Below, one piece after another: positions 36,721 to 49,645 of a DNA stretch of 64,000 nucleotides. Below the pieces are notes generated by a model. That model was given only the letters and a program-made list of their open reading frames with translations, did no database searches and was not told where the DNA came from. Numbering within the stretch: the first letter of the stretch is position 1; each line of letters opens with the position of its first letter. The position numbers and the translations under genes are program-made. The stretch comes from Acanthornis magna (Eukaryota; Chordata; Aves; Passeriformes; Acanthizidae), in contig JAWUZG010000001.1 of NCBI GenBank assembly GCA_036785705.1, positions 1,798,001 through 1,862,000 on the forward strand, read 5' to 3'.

Positions 36721-39700
36721 AGCATGGGAGAACAAGTTCAGGAGAATGTAGAAAACTTAACTTTGTATTTTTGTGTGGAGGAGAGAGGGGAGCGTGAGGT
36801 ACTTTTGAACATGAATGTGAACACTTCTCAGGTTAGTACATGTTGAAAGCTGCTACTATTTGATGGCTCTAGGGTAGTTTATGTGAAGCCAGCTGGTGGT
36901 CTCTGTACGGTTCCTTGGAGCTAAAAGTCTAGTGAAGTCAAAAATGAGGCTTCATTGACTTCAAAAGGTCTCAAATCTGGCCCTCAGTGGATAAATATCC
37001 ACAACATCATCAAACTGTCCACTGTGTGATGCCTCCTACATTCATTTTAACCCTCACCTTTTCTCCCTGCCGATATAACCCAGCTTTATCTGAATATCCT
37101 CTTTGAAACACAGGGAGAAACAATGACACCCTTTTAAAAACTATCTTTTGAATGGGCACCAGAGTAATAAAAGATTGACAGTCTCTAAAATCAAATGTTT
37201 CAGGGAGAACTGATTGAATTTCCTCCATGAAACTCTCTTAAATACCCACATCCCTTCCCCAGGGACAAGTTTTCCATAAACAGGCAATATTCTTTTGTTG
37301 TTGTTGTTGTATTTTTAACAGTCTTGTACAGTATCATGTCAAGATGTCATCAATACAATTGCTTTGACATTTTTAGTGCAGCATTTGGAAGGCAGGTTGG
37401 GTTTTTCAGTCTGGCAAGCCAATATAAGTCAGTCTCTGATACTTAATTTCTCTATGAGATCCTTCACTTCTATTATAAACAGATCCAGCAGTTGAGAGAT
37501 AAATTTCTTGGTAACAGTTTGGACTTTTTTATGAACCACCTGCAAGTTTTCTGCAAACAACATGTTTTATGGGAGCTCAAGGCAATGTTCACCCATCAAG
37601 ACCTGACAGTAAGAAGTGGATGAATGAGGCCTTATCTCAGCCACACATGTAACCTTCTGTGTCCCCTGGCTTGACCTCCCTCTGCACTCATTTATGAAAA
37701 TGATTCATCTTTAAAGAGCTTCCTCGCTCTGCCTGGAGGCTGTAGATCTTTCTGCACTGGACTTGTGTAGGCTGAGGTTATAAACTTCAGCATGGAAGGC
37801 ATACAGAGGGGCTTAATTTTGAACATTAGGGAAAAAAAAAAGAATGTGTACATTGTGTACACACTTAAAGAGGCAGGTTAAAATACAGACAGTTTAAAAA
37901 ATCCCTATTTGGGAATACTGAGAATTTTAAAAAGGGGTTGGCTGGAAAAGTGGGTCTCTTATTAAGGTCATGATAGATTTTTGTTTACAATCAAACTGTT
38001 TTTAAAGCTATTTGTTGCCATTATTTTTGCTTCTTACTTTATGTGTGGGGTTGTTTTTTGTTTGTTTTTTTTTTTTTTCCCTATGGAGAATAAGGAATAT
38101 AAAATAATGCATTTCTAATCATTATTGCTTTCTGGCTCTCAGACATTCACACGAGAATGTACCCCAGATTCAACAACTGGGGAAAAACCAGATCAGCACA
38201 GTATTTCATGACAAAATAATCTCTTGTAGCACTGTAAATAATAATTTTAAAAGTCAGCAAAAAAGCATTCTGCTGAATTTTTAGCAGTATTTAAATTTCT
38301 GAAATACTAAACATATGTTAATGAAAAACTTCCCCATGTCTCAAGCTTATTTCTGCCCGTTCTCTGTTACAGGAGGTAAACTTCTGCTCTTCTCAGCAAA
38401 CCTGAACATCTAAGATTTAGCAGTAAAAATGACCTTTAAAAATAAAAGCTGGTGTCAGCTTCTGAGTTAAGTTACATGTTTGAGTTTCTTGGGTAGAATA
38501 CTTTTCGTATTAGTTTAGGATTTGTCTCCTGTATATAAACAACCTACCCAAACTGTAATCTGAAATGCTTGCTCACCCATGCAGGAAAAAAACCAACCCT
38601 CACCTCTTCTGGGATATCATTTAAGCCTGAGCTCATTTATTCAGCTGGGCAGAAGTTGGGTTGGAGCCTGCTTTCACTTTGCTTGGAGGTGAAACCTGTT
38701 CTTAGGGCAGGCACGAGGAAAAAGTTCCTCCAGCACGAGGAGGAAGTTCCTCCAGCACAGACAGTCCCCACACAGTGTCCTTTTCACAGTTTCTCTCTTG
38801 AGATCCAGGCAAACCTTCCCGCAATGGACACAGCAAGGAGATGCAGAGTCCAAGAGAATTTAAGCTGAAAGCCCTTGAGCTGTGTCCTCAGAAAGATGTA
38901 GGTGAGGGCAGATGGAAGCTGGTCATTGCTCATATGTGTGGAACTTCTCTGTGGGAACACAGACCTTCAGGACAGGCAGACCCAGCAGCCAGAAACTAGG
39001 ATTTGATGAGTAAGGCACATCCCTGGAGATCTTTGTGTGTTTGTTGTGGGATGCTGGATGTGGGCCTGAGAGCAGAACACTCCTTTAGAAAGTGTCTGCC
39101 CTCACTGACTTGGTATTCACCGTGACAATTGTACACTCCACAAATATTTTCTCTATGAAACAAGAAAATTCTGGTTAGCTTCACAGTCTAGCATGGAGGA
39201 GCTTGTTGAGGAGAAATGAAAACATTACAGGAATACCATTTTCATCTCCCTACAAATCCTAGAAATTCACAGCTTATGTTAAAACCCCAGAATTTCTGTC
39301 ACCTCTGACATCCCTCAATATGGAAAAGAAGTTCCCTCATAAAACCTCTGCTCTGAAGTGGTCCAGTGAAGTACACACCCCATTCTGGAGGAGCATTTAT
39401 TCTTCCAGAGCAAATAGGACATGCAACACATCTGTGTGTTGCAGCACTTTCTAGGCAGTTATAACACCAATACCTTTCACCAGCTGATCATTTCAAAACT
39501 CCTGCTGTCTTTTTTGTTCTCCCTACGTGGCTGAAGTTTTACAGGTCTTGTTTTAATTGTAATCTTGGACATTAAATCCCATTGGTTCTGGTGAGAGCAC
39601 CGGCCATTAGCTCAGAGAGCTTTTGTTACCCTCCCTTCTTTATGCCTCGATGTATTTATAGAGGGCTTTTCTAACCCCTATAAGCCTTTGCTGCTGAGCA

Positions 39701-42700
39701 TCTTAAAGTCAACAAGCTGTGTTCAGACATGTTACATTGATGTAGCACTATAGACACCAGTGAATAACTGATGTGCCTGTGGAGGATAATGTGTTGGACT
39801 GCTGTGAGGTGATCTGGGGCCCTGCAAATCACTGTCAGCTCTGTTCTGGCGCTCAGCAGAGCTGAGGGCAGCTGGATATGGGCACTCTGTGCTTTGACCC
39901 TAAGACCACCCTTTTGTCTTCTCTTTTGAAGCAGATTCTCTGTCTCTCTGGTCATCCAAGCAGCTCTTCTCTATTAGTCACTTAATATGCAGCCATAATG
40001 TACAGAGGTTGTCTGTGGTTATGCACTTCCAGAATATCGAAGTGAAGCTGTCAATTAAACATCCAATGCAAGCTATTTCTCCCAGTTCCATAAATCACCA
40101 AGGAGCTGTAACAGTTTTTTATTGAAATCTGGCATAGCTGAAGATATTTTGGGTGGGGTTTGTTGCTGGGGTTTTTTGTTCAGCTTGTGTTTTTTGCAAA
40201 ATTCGTTACTGAATATAAATCTCAGCTTCTTATTGATGAGTCTGCAAGTGCCACCACTCGACTGGGGAAGCCTGGTTTATTTACAGACCATCTGTCATTA
40301 GCACATAGCTTTGATGATTAGTAGTTGAACTCAGTACTTGATTGGGCATATTTAATATGCTTAACAGGAGGAAACACTGAATGTATTTGGTTCAACTATT
40401 TCCTGGGAAGAGCTGATTGTCAGCTGGAGGGAGGGAGGGACAGAGACAGACAGACAGCAGAGCTCTCATGTGTAAAAGGTGATAAACAGCCTGCCTGAGG
40501 AACAGGAAGGTTGGCAGCTTTAGCAGATCAAATGCATCTTAGTTGTGTTAAATAAACTAAACTGATTCAGAGAGGCTGCAGATATTAAAGATCCTGGATA
40601 CCCTTGAATAAGGATTAAAGCCCTTATTCTTTTCTATTCTAAACTATTCCAGCCCTTCTCTCATTGACATGGTATCAAAGATCTGCATCTACCAAAGGAC
40701 TTACATATCACTACTCTGAATTCAGTAGCTTCTAGTTCTTAGGAACTTTGTTGATATGGAGTTGCCCAATTTAGGCAAGTAAGCTTCTTATGCAATACAT
40801 TGGGCATCAAGCACTTCTGAAAGGTTTTAGCATGTGACAGCACAAGGATAACCCAGGCTGAGGGCAGGAAGGCCAAGGGTAGGTGTGAGGCCTTGTGCTC
40901 TTTTCTTCTCTCAAGCCAGGTGCCCAACTCCAGATTTGGAGGCAGAGTCTGTCTTTCATTCAGGTTTCACAGGCTTCTCGTCAGCCCATGAATGTATCTC
41001 CAACAGTCAGTTGAAGCTCTCACTTCATATCTTGGAAACTCTTTTTCAGATCTTCCCATTCTTATTGGAAGACATCTGTGTCTCCCACTTGAATGGACTA
41101 AAAGTTAAAATACAGGGTCATTCTATCTTCTTTGGACATTTCATCCAAAGGTGGAACGCAGAAGACACTGATGACCAGAGCAGTCTCTGCATTTCTAGCT
41201 TTGCTAGGTATAAAGTAAGAGGTGAGAAACTTATATTCAGCTCCTTCACTTCCTATTAAGAATATTGGAGCTTTGAACTGGGGTCAAAGCCAGCTGTGCA
41301 TTTATGCTTTTTTAATACATATTACATATTGGTGTATTTTTGTATATTTATACACATCACAAAAGCAGCTATGGACATTACCTACCCATGCACGGCTTGC
41401 TGAGAAGAGTACACGATTTCTTTATCTTCCTACCTCTCGTTGATTTCCTCACAGCCATTGAGGAGATCAGGTTTGTGTCTGTGCAACACAAAAATCCAGA
41501 GCACTGCATCAGTGAATTTTTCAGAGATTTGCACCACCTTAAAGAGCAACTCTCTCTTTTCCAGAACTGGGATAGTGCTGCTCAGCGGCTAATTTTGGTG
41601 CTTGCAAACTGACACACAAAGAGCTTGTGAATCACCTCTCATTTCATGTTTCCCACCACTAATCCTCTAAGAGGTGTTTGGCAGAAGCAGTGGCATGACA
41701 GAAAGGACAACAGCCACAGGGCCTTTTTTTGGGCCCAGGGATATTTTCTGGCTGTTTCATGTTTCATAGAATACCAAACCTGAACCATGGGAAGAAGCTG
41801 GACGGCCACTGAATGAGTTTCCTGTGCCTGATTGCCACGCAGGCTGGGAGTTTCCACCCTAGTTTGTTTAGATAGCTGCCTCTGATCATCTCAACTTTCT
41901 TATTTATTGGCACGCTGACAGCATGCCAGTGGCAAGACAACTCCCTCCAGGAGTTCCCATCATTTAGATCACAGCTTCCTCCCTCTCCACCTACTGCAGA
42001 TATTAGGCACATCCAATATACACCTCGGCATGCATGAACTAAACTGCCTGGGTGAACCCAAGGAGCAGCCAACTCCGAATACAAAACAGGCTTCCAAATA
42101 ATAATAATACCCGTGGAGCCTGAAGAGTTGCCTTCCTTGCCCAAAAGGCTTTTTAGGGGTTCTGGGAAGGGAAAGGAACAGCTTTTGAAACCCAGGTTAA
42201 ATTTTGCAGTGGAGATTTTCATTTTTGAGTGCCTCCACACTTTTGGGGTGCTCAGTTTGGGGCACCTGCAATGGGCCTGAAGCTCAGCTTCCTCTTCAGC
42301 TGTTAAATCCCACAGGATGGGGGTTCATCCCTCAGCCAGACCTCATTTTGCAGTGGATCTCTGGCTCCTCACCACCAAAGCGTTAATTTAGCCCACAAAA
42401 ATGGCTAAGCCCGTGGGACCCAGGGGTTGGCTAACGAGGGTTTTAGCCCGTGCAGATGCAGGAATATTCCAGTGCAGGACAGGACTTGTTCCCTGCACTG
42501 ACTCTCCTCAAACCCAGCTGCTAGGAAACAGTAGTGAGAGGGGGATATTATTCCCTCCTTCAAATGGACAGGCTATCATCTAGAGCACCAGGAAGTGCTT
42601 CCAGGATGCTTCCACTTTTTCCTAGGCTTTTCTCCACTTTTCCTCATTACCAGGCAAAGTTCTAGTCGAGGAGGCACTGGTAAGCCTGCCAAGTGCCAGA

Positions 42701-43374
42701 AGTAACAGGAATAAAATCTTGGGGGATTTCCCAGCCAATTTTCACATAATCAAGCATCCCAAATGTGTGTTTCTGCTTTTGAATCACTAACTATTTAGTA
42801 CTGGGGTGGTTATTTAGACAGCCCAGAAAGGTTAAGGGCTGAGGGAGACACTCCACTTTTTTACACAAGCCTGGCCATGTCACCAACTGGAGCTTGAGGA
42901 GGAGAGGTGCCTCTGAGAGCCCACTCTGCCCTCCTCTAGATAAAGAAAGATAAAGAAATCATGTAGTTGTCTTCTCAGCAAACCCTGCATGGGAAGGTCA
43001 TGTCCATAGCAGCCAGAAAGCTTCAATTTTCTGTGCCTTCCAGACAGAAAATTGGGAAGCTAAACAGCCTCAAAATAAAAGTATTTAGCAATACACTCAT
43101 TTTCAGATTACTTACTGTTCTAAGTGGAGAAAGAGCATTTGAAGTGAATGGTATGAAGTGGCCATCACTTGATCTGCTCCCTGAATAAGACAGCTGTGTG
43201 AAACAAGGACATAAAAATAGCTGAATCAGCTAAACAGGGATCCATCTAGCACATGTACCTCTTTCTGACAGGGGCCAAGAATTAATACATGCTTGGGGAA
43301 AAATAAAATAGCAAAGTGAGACTTCCTCAGAGCACTCTCACAACATCTTGAGATTTGCATTTCAGCGCCTTCCG
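36721..43374. other. unique non-coding DNA, no gene seen
   Basis: No gene is supported over about 6.6 kb. Contents include a TTG run (about 37296-37310), a 22-bp imperfect tandem duplication (38711-38754), a G-rich GGGAGGGAGGGA run (40429-40440), and AT-rich unique segments around 40230-40390 with TAATATGC and ATTAGTAGT words. The 158-codon minus-strand frame at 41764-42240 has no recognisable domain. Confidence 0.5.
38711..38754. repeat. 22-bp imperfect tandem duplication
   Basis: The two units, GCACGAGGAAAAAGTTCCTCCA and GCACGAGGAGGAAGTTCCTCCA, differ at two bases. Each is internally palindromic (GAGGA...TCCTC), so each could form a small hairpin. Confidence 0.93.
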
Positions 43375-43740
43375 GAGCCAGAGGTAATGTCTTTGTATTT
43401 AATAGCTCTTGAAGAATTTTTCTTTCATGAACTTGTCCAGTCCTTTTTGAACCCATGTAAATTTACAGCATCCACAACATCCTGTGGCAAGGAGTTCCAT
43501 GGCTTAATTATACATTGTATGAGGAATCATTTCCCTTTGTTTGTTTTGAACCCATCTCTTCCATGTTCCATTTGATGTCCCCTTGCTCTTGTTTTGGAAA
43601 AGACAGAGAACAATTGCTCGTCATTTCCATGCCTCTTTCATTTCATAGATCTCTGTCATCTACCCCTCATTCACAACCTGCTCCTTAATGAGCAATCTAA
43701 GGTTATCATGCTGACTCTTGATTGCTTAAAATTATTCTTC
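43375..43740 (-). mobile_element. ancient CR1 LINE fragment (antisense)
   Basis: The plus strand reads as antisense of an old sauropsid CR1 3' region: TTGTCCAGTCCTTTTTGAACCC, then GCATCCACAACATCCTGTGGCAAGGAGTTCCATGG, TTAATTATACATTGTATGAGGAATCATTTCC, TTTGTTTGTTTTGAACCC, then TTTGATGTCCCCTTGCTCTTG and ATAGATCTCTGTCATCTACCCC. The reverse of this order (CAAGAGCAAGGGGACATC, ..., GGAACTCCTTGCC) is the standard CR1 3' body. The plus-strand frames overlapping it are antisense reads and not genes. Confidence 0.82.
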
Positions 43741-46700
43741 CCACCTAATGGGAATCCACACTGGGCAGAGAGAAGTGAAAGGGTTTTTAGAATGAGGAAG
43801 AATAAAATGTCTGGGTGGATTTGTAATATCAGCAACCATCACCATTTACAGGGAACAATCTTTGATCTGCGGGTACTTGGGAAATTCCTCTCAACCATCT
43901 GTCTGAGGAATCATGAAGGAGTTCCCTGTCTTGAAAGTACACTGCAAAAGCAATCAGAGGATAACACCACATCTAAATCTGCTTATCAAAACCACTATCA
44001 GGAAGAGATGACAAAAATATACTATATGTTTACCGAAAGATCAGTTCTCTTTGTTAACTTTTGGTTCAAATTATATAGCCAGTAGACACTTAACATGTTA
44101 TCTCCTTGAGATATCAGCGATATTGTATTACAACATTACAGAGAGCTTTATAGACTAGTGACAAGAAGCTGAGAGTTTCTCAACTGACATATAATTATCT
44201 AATGTGCTTGATGTGCCAAAAACTGCTACTCTACATGGGCGAACAGAAAGCACAGAAAGAGAAACAGAAAATACCTGAAGGATTTGGGAGGAAGGTGGAA
44301 AAAACAATCTTAATAGCAGGGTTTTTTTATCAGAAAAAAATATCTCTGGAAAATAATAAATCACTCTTTTGAAATAATGAATATAATTTTAATCTTTAAA
44401 AATCCTCATCAACTTATATTAAGCATGAATTAATTGCAAAAAGTCTGACTGGTTCACTTTCAGAAATCCAACCTATTCATTTGTTCTGAGGGTCACCACC
44501 TAGAAGGAATTTCTGACAGCAAAATCTGAGCCTGTGTCCAGACAATTTCAAGCTTTGGGGTCTCTGGAGAAGCTCTAGGTAAAGGAGGGAACCCATGAAG
44601 TATTCAGTGCTGGGACAAGTGGTGGGAGCAGTTTAACTCACGCTGGTCTGTTTGTGCAGTTGCGTTTACGACATCAAATGATTGCATGTTCCTGCCTGGC
44701 TCATGAGGTTACCTCAGTCTCACTAATTGCTGTCCTCAAGATGTAGCAAGATTCCAAGAAACAGTTGGAGGCTTTTCCAGGTGGCTGGAGAAAGGAAAGG
44801 AAAGATACATCTCTTTCTTAAAGGTCTAAGATTGGTGAAATTAAGAATAGGTATTTGGTGAGAGCAAAGATGGGTAGGTGGTTCTTTCTTTTCATGTAAA
44901 TGACTATAATTTTTTCAGATGCATTTGAACCCAGTCACTGGTAGAGAAAGTATAATATTCCATATAAACTTGCAGGTGGATTCAGGAGGTCAGTGTTTAT
45001 AGCCTTGCAGCAGACTGACCTTTATCTTAACCCTCATGAGAACAGAGAGAACATGAGACTCAGATTCTCAAAGGTATTCAGGCATCTCTCCCTGTTTAAT
45101 TTGCACACTTTAATACATTCTGATATCTGTGCACAAATATTATGGATTATTTTAAAGGAAAAACAACACTCAAGTTTGGGTTTTTTTAAGCTGAGTTCAA
45201 ATGATCCAAAATCCAAAATGACAATCCAAACTTTTTATCTTATGGCAAGCCATTGCAGAGGTAAATGCTGTTTTCTATGCCTGGAAACATGTTTATTCGC
45301 CTGTAATTCTGTCCCTATCAAATGAACCTTCCCTCTGATTTTGATACAACATACTGTCCCTGCTCCTCATTTACCAAAATTTGGTTTGTAACAGAGACAT
45401 TTACAAGAACCTGACATGTCTCTCATGAGAAAAATGCCCTTTATTCTGTATTGCCCTGTTCTTTCCTTGTCTTTATCCACAAGGAAGGACTGCTTTTCAT
45501 TGCCTGCCTTCTGCTTTGATTGCAGCCTTTCTGGAGCAGACCCTTTCTTTTTCTTCCATGTTTCTTTGCTCTTTTGTGCAGCACCCAGTGATCTGAGACC
45601 AGCTTTGTTTTTTGACATCCTTAAGTTTGGTGTGACTGCTGGAACTGCTAAGTTTACAGCTCCCAAACATTGCACACATACAAAGAGTAAATCATAATAA
45701 CAATAAGAACACCTGGGTTTTTGGAAATTGCTCATCCTTACTTGCTGCTGGAAAAAAAGAACTTTACCTGCCCAATATCTGAAGATAAAAACTTGCTTGT
45801 CCATGGCTGACTCCTCACTCTGATGCTTCAGTAAGCAAGTCCCCCCTCTTTTTGTTTTTATTTATTTTTCTTTCTTTCTGTTTTATTTTTTCCCAAGCAT
45901 GCAAGATTCTGGTAAATTGAATTCAGTGGTTTTTTTCTCAGGTTTCTCCAGCTGTTTATCTGTCTTCTACTCATTTCAGTTAAATCAGGTGTGGGTAAAA
46001 TGATACATTTCTCCCTTGTAGATAAAAATGAATCAACTTCTTGCTCTGCTTATTAGGCAAGAAGAAAAAAAAAGAGGGAAAACCAGATTGCATTCTAAAC
46101 TGCAACTTTTCCCTTAATTACAACTTGAGAACGAAATAAAATTCAGCTGCTAGGCAAACAATTATCTTTCTGTGAAATTCTTTATCTTCATTAGTGTTAA
46201 TGTGCTTTCTGTATGTCGGACCACCTGCTTTTCAGAAGTCCCATAAAAGTATTTCTTAAGGGCCCAGCTCTACCCAGCCCGTAGCTGGGTGAGCTGGAGG
46301 GAGCAAGGCAGACCTGCCACTTACATGATGCAATTGCCAAGCAGAACTGCAGTTCTTATCCTTCAGGGCCAACATAACTCATAGATATCACAGAAAAAAA
46401 TAAATAGGAGCTTTGCTGCATAGTAGGCTGGAAAAGGAGGAACCAGAGACAGGTCTGATTCCTGTTTTGGCAGAGGGTCATCAAGAATTTGGGGTGGTCT
46501 GTGACTTATATGTATCTTTATTTCCTAAAACCTCATATGTGGTTTGCAATGCCTCCTGTGGTTTAATATGACTGATGAAAATCAGTCCTATCACTCAGCA
46601 TGGGATTTTGAGTAAAAGATGAAGGAAAAATTGAGCTTTTTCGTTTCCTCGTGAATGTCTGTACATCTAACCAGATTTTCTGTGACAAAAGGGCCAACAC

Positions 46701-47734
46701 AGATGCAGGGAAAATGCTTTTCACTAAAACCCCTTTCATAACTCTGAAACTTGAATTTGCAGGGTGAGGTGGGAAAAAGTCTGGTGGAGTCCCCCAGTCC
46801 CTCACGGCAGCTCTGCAAACCCTCTCCTTGTTTACTCACTAATTGCTCCTGCACTTATTTTCCAGTGGGGAGGAAGGGAAAAGGAAAGGTAATGTGACCT
46901 TTGGTATTTTGAAATAACATGATAACTATGCACATCTTCAAAGGACACGACTGTTGAAGAACAGCTGGGGATGGTGGTGGGAACAGCCTCCCCCTGACAT
47001 TCAGGCCTGGTGGAGGAACCAGAAGAACCTGCAGAGCTCGTGAGAAGCAGTGGGGAAAACTAGGAGTGGCCAGAACAGCCTCATTGTCCCCTTTCATTAT
47101 ATCTGAGATTGACCTTTATTAGTTGCCTCTGGGTATGGAATGGGCTGAGCTGAAGCTCTTCAGAGGAGGTAGAACACAAGCACCCATGCAAAGCATGGAA
47201 AAGGAGGAGGCAGGGTGAACGGGAAAGCCAAGGGGAGATTGCACTGAGTGCTGATGTTCTCCCTTGAGGGCCCTGACTAACCACTGTAGGAGCTGAGCAC
47301 GCTTTTGAGGACTCAGCTTTCCAACATCTGGGTAGAACAGGAAAAGATTATTACTCCTGTTCGTGTGAAACAGGAATGGTGAAGCAAAGACATCTGAATG
47401 CCCCTGAGGATGCTGGTCAGAGAAATTAAATTCTAATTATCCACCAGAATCGCTGCTTAATGGAAATTGAGGGTTTTTGCAAACACCAGCGTTTCTGGAG
47501 GTGGGGGAACGGGGAAAATGAAACAATCTGAAGGAACTATTTTGATTCTTGGATAAAGAAAATAATATTATTTCTCATTGCACACACATTAATTTTTAAA
47601 CAGACTATTCAGAAAATACAAATCTACAGCAGAGATAGAATGAACCAAAAACTGAAAGCATTTGACTGAAACCAACCATGAAGGGAAAAAAAAGAAGTTT
47701 GTGTCCTCTGAGATCTTGTAAAACATTGCAAGAT
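43741..47734. other. unique non-coding DNA, no gene seen
   Basis: No gene. The notable structure is a strong hairpin at 46264-46297. The 163-codon frame starting at 43594 begins inside antisense CR1 and runs into unrelated unique DNA, so it is not a protein. Confidence 0.5.
46264..46297. other. strong inverted repeat (hairpin)
   Basis: The arm CCAGCTC-T-ACCCAGC (46264-46278) pairs with GCTGGGTGAGCTGG (46284-46297). This gives a 14-bp G+C-rich stem with one bulged T (46271) and a five-base loop CCGTA (46279-46283). It is isolated in AT-rich DNA with no repeat body around it. It could be a small-RNA precursor-like fold, but the stem is too short for a standard microRNA hairpin and there are no lower-stem extensions. 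Confidence 0.8.
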
Positions 47735-47810
47735 GTTGCCTGGCAGGGGGATTGGACGTGATGATCTTCAGAGGTGTCTTCCAACACTATAAGTTCTGTG
47801 ATTCTGTGAT
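47735..47810 (+). mobile_element. CR1 LINE, 3'-end fragment
   Basis: TGCCTGGCAGGGGGATTGGACGTGATGATCTTCAGAGGTG followed by TCTTCCAACACTATAAGTTCTGTGATTCTGTGAT is a compact sense CR1 3' terminus, ending in two TTCTGTGA tail units. About 75 bases survive. Confidence 0.93.
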
Positions 47811-49368
47811 CACCACCAGCCTTGATAAGTTCCCTCATCATCGTGAATGTGCAAAATCTTTGAGTATCAAAACTATGCTGATTCTTTGAGAAGGTGACCT
47901 GTGTATGAGGGTTTTGGTCAAAGAAAGGATTCCCAAATAAATCTCTTTTGCTGTGGTTTAAGAAAAGTCCGTGTGCAGTGCTCAGACAGAATTTTTAACT
48001 GTAGTCTAGGGAAATTATTCACATTATCCTTATATCTGATCTCATAGACAGTGCTCCATGAACAGAACCTGAGATTAAGGGCAAGATAATACATCTCATA
48101 TTAGGCTTATAATTAATTCTGAATTTGTGACTGGGTGCTTCAGATTCAGCAAGGAGGTATTCTCGGTTTCACCTCTCCCTAGTCCAAAGAAAGTCTGGAG
48201 GTTTGTTTAGTGAGCCCACCACTTCTTTATGAAGCACAGAAATGAGGATGAAAGGAGGCTCACCTCCTTCCAAACTGCTCTCCTCGTTTTTCTTCCCTCG
48301 CTTCCACATATTGCTGAGCTGCAATAAGGCAAGGCAAATGTTTGCTGCTTAAAATCACTCAGCAGCAGAAAGGTGCTGCCTTCCAGCAGCTGTGGAGCTG
48401 TGGTATGGCTCTATAGCCATGAACAGGGAGCAGTGTTTGGAAAAAAGAGTCTTCTCCCCACTTCTTCTGAGGCAAATATAAGCATCGTTGGTGTGCTATG
48501 ATAGAGGTGTCAAGGATAACCTGGAAACTGGGCCTAAATATGTACATTAAAAAAAAAATCCACAAAATCAAAGGATGTTAATGCTTTACAACAATGCATT
48601 GACTATCGAAAGAGAAGAAAAGGACATTTAAATAAGCATTTCAAACTTCACTGTAAATAATTGTTTGCTGAAAATGGGATTAATTTTCAATGTAAGAAGA
48701 ATTTGGTAACTCAGAGTCCACTCAGCATTGGGCTTGCAGACCAAGGTAAGGCACCCTGCAGCTCCTTTCAGAGTAGCTGCCATGCCCTGCAGGCACATTC
48801 AGGTCCTCTGAGATTAGGGATGGCCACTTTGAAGGTGGAGAAGCCTCACTTTGCTGCTCCTGCTAATGCCTCCAGCACTGCTGTCCTTCCCTGAGGGGGT
48901 GAAGTGACCTTTGAGGTACAAGTTGGGCATCTTGTGTGGCAACAATTATCTGCTAATAGTGATCATAAAAAAAAAGAACGTGCACCACTCTCTTACACTT
49001 TCATGCTGGAAGGAAGGAAGTTTCACAAGAGCCCTACGAGGTGGGGAACAGACCCTTACAAAGGAGCGAGACTCCAGCTAGGAGAGGTGTCAGGATGCAG
49101 GTTTGTTTCTGGGGAGAGGTAATCATTGTTTTGGGAAACCTGACAACTGCGCCGGGAGGAAAGAAGCTGCTGGGGCACAGGCATGTGGAGGCAAGCTCCC
49201 TGTGACAGGGGAGAGCTCCCAGGGCCAGCACCAGAACCCAGCCATCAATCATGAGGCCACTGAGCTCCGCCAGCGCCCGGGACCAGACAGAGGCGGCACA
49301 TGATGCAACGGGCACAGGTGTGCAGCCGGCACCGGGGAAAGGCAGCAGGGCTTTGCATACATAACGCG
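47811..49368. other. unique non-coding DNA with a CpG-bearing patch
   Basis: No gene. The 49140-49370 part is unusually G+C- and CpG-rich for this window (GCGCCGGG, CTCCGCCAGCGCCCGGG, GGCGGC, AGCCGGCACCGGGG, AACGCGCC). It ends against the ancient repeat tail at 49369. No transcription-start signals or exons are recognisable. Confidence 0.45.
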
Positions 49369-49445
49369 CCTTTCCTCTGAAGTTCTCAAGGCGATTTGCA
49401 AGCATTAATTAATTCTCACAACGCCCAGGGATGGTAGGCAAGGCA
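49369..49445. mobile_element. ancient MIR/L3-type repeat tail
   Basis: CCTCTGAAGTTCTCAAGGCGATTTGCAAGCATTAATTAATTCTCACAACGCCC matches the widespread amniote repeat block CTTCAAAGCGCTTTACAAACATTAATTAATCCTCACAACACCCC as I remember it. The same block recurs at 54636-54720 in the same orientation. The exact family name is uncertain. Confidence 0.65.
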
Positions 49446-49586
49446 GTGTCACTGGCAAATTAATTTCATAGGTAGTGTCTTTGATATCACACGCTCATGT
49501 GCTCGCTGCGCAGGATTTGATGTATTATATTATTTCCCCAACACACCTGCTGCCCTTCAGCTCTTCTACGCAGCATCCCGGATGAA

Positions 49587-49645
49587 ATTATTATTATTTC
49601 TTTTATTATTATTGCTGTTGTTACTATTATTATTAGCGTTATTAC
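49587..49645. repeat. imperfect ATT microsatellite
   Basis: ATT/TTATTA units interrupted by TTTC, GCTG, TTAC and AGCG. Old and impure. Confidence 0.85.

Noticed and set aside
40421..40440. Second G-quadruplex
   Set aside because: Only three clean GGG runs plus a GG pair, short of the four-run rule.
41764..42240. 158-codon minus-strand open frame
   Set aside because: No recognisable domain and no splice-bounded exon structure; consistent with chance.
43594..44085. 163-codon plus-strand open frame
   Set aside because: Its first third is the antisense of an old CR1 and the rest is unrelated unique sequence, so it cannot be one protein.
46264..46297. MicroRNA precursor
   Set aside because: The stem is only about 14 bp with no extended lower stem, too short for a standard precursor; kept only as a hairpin.
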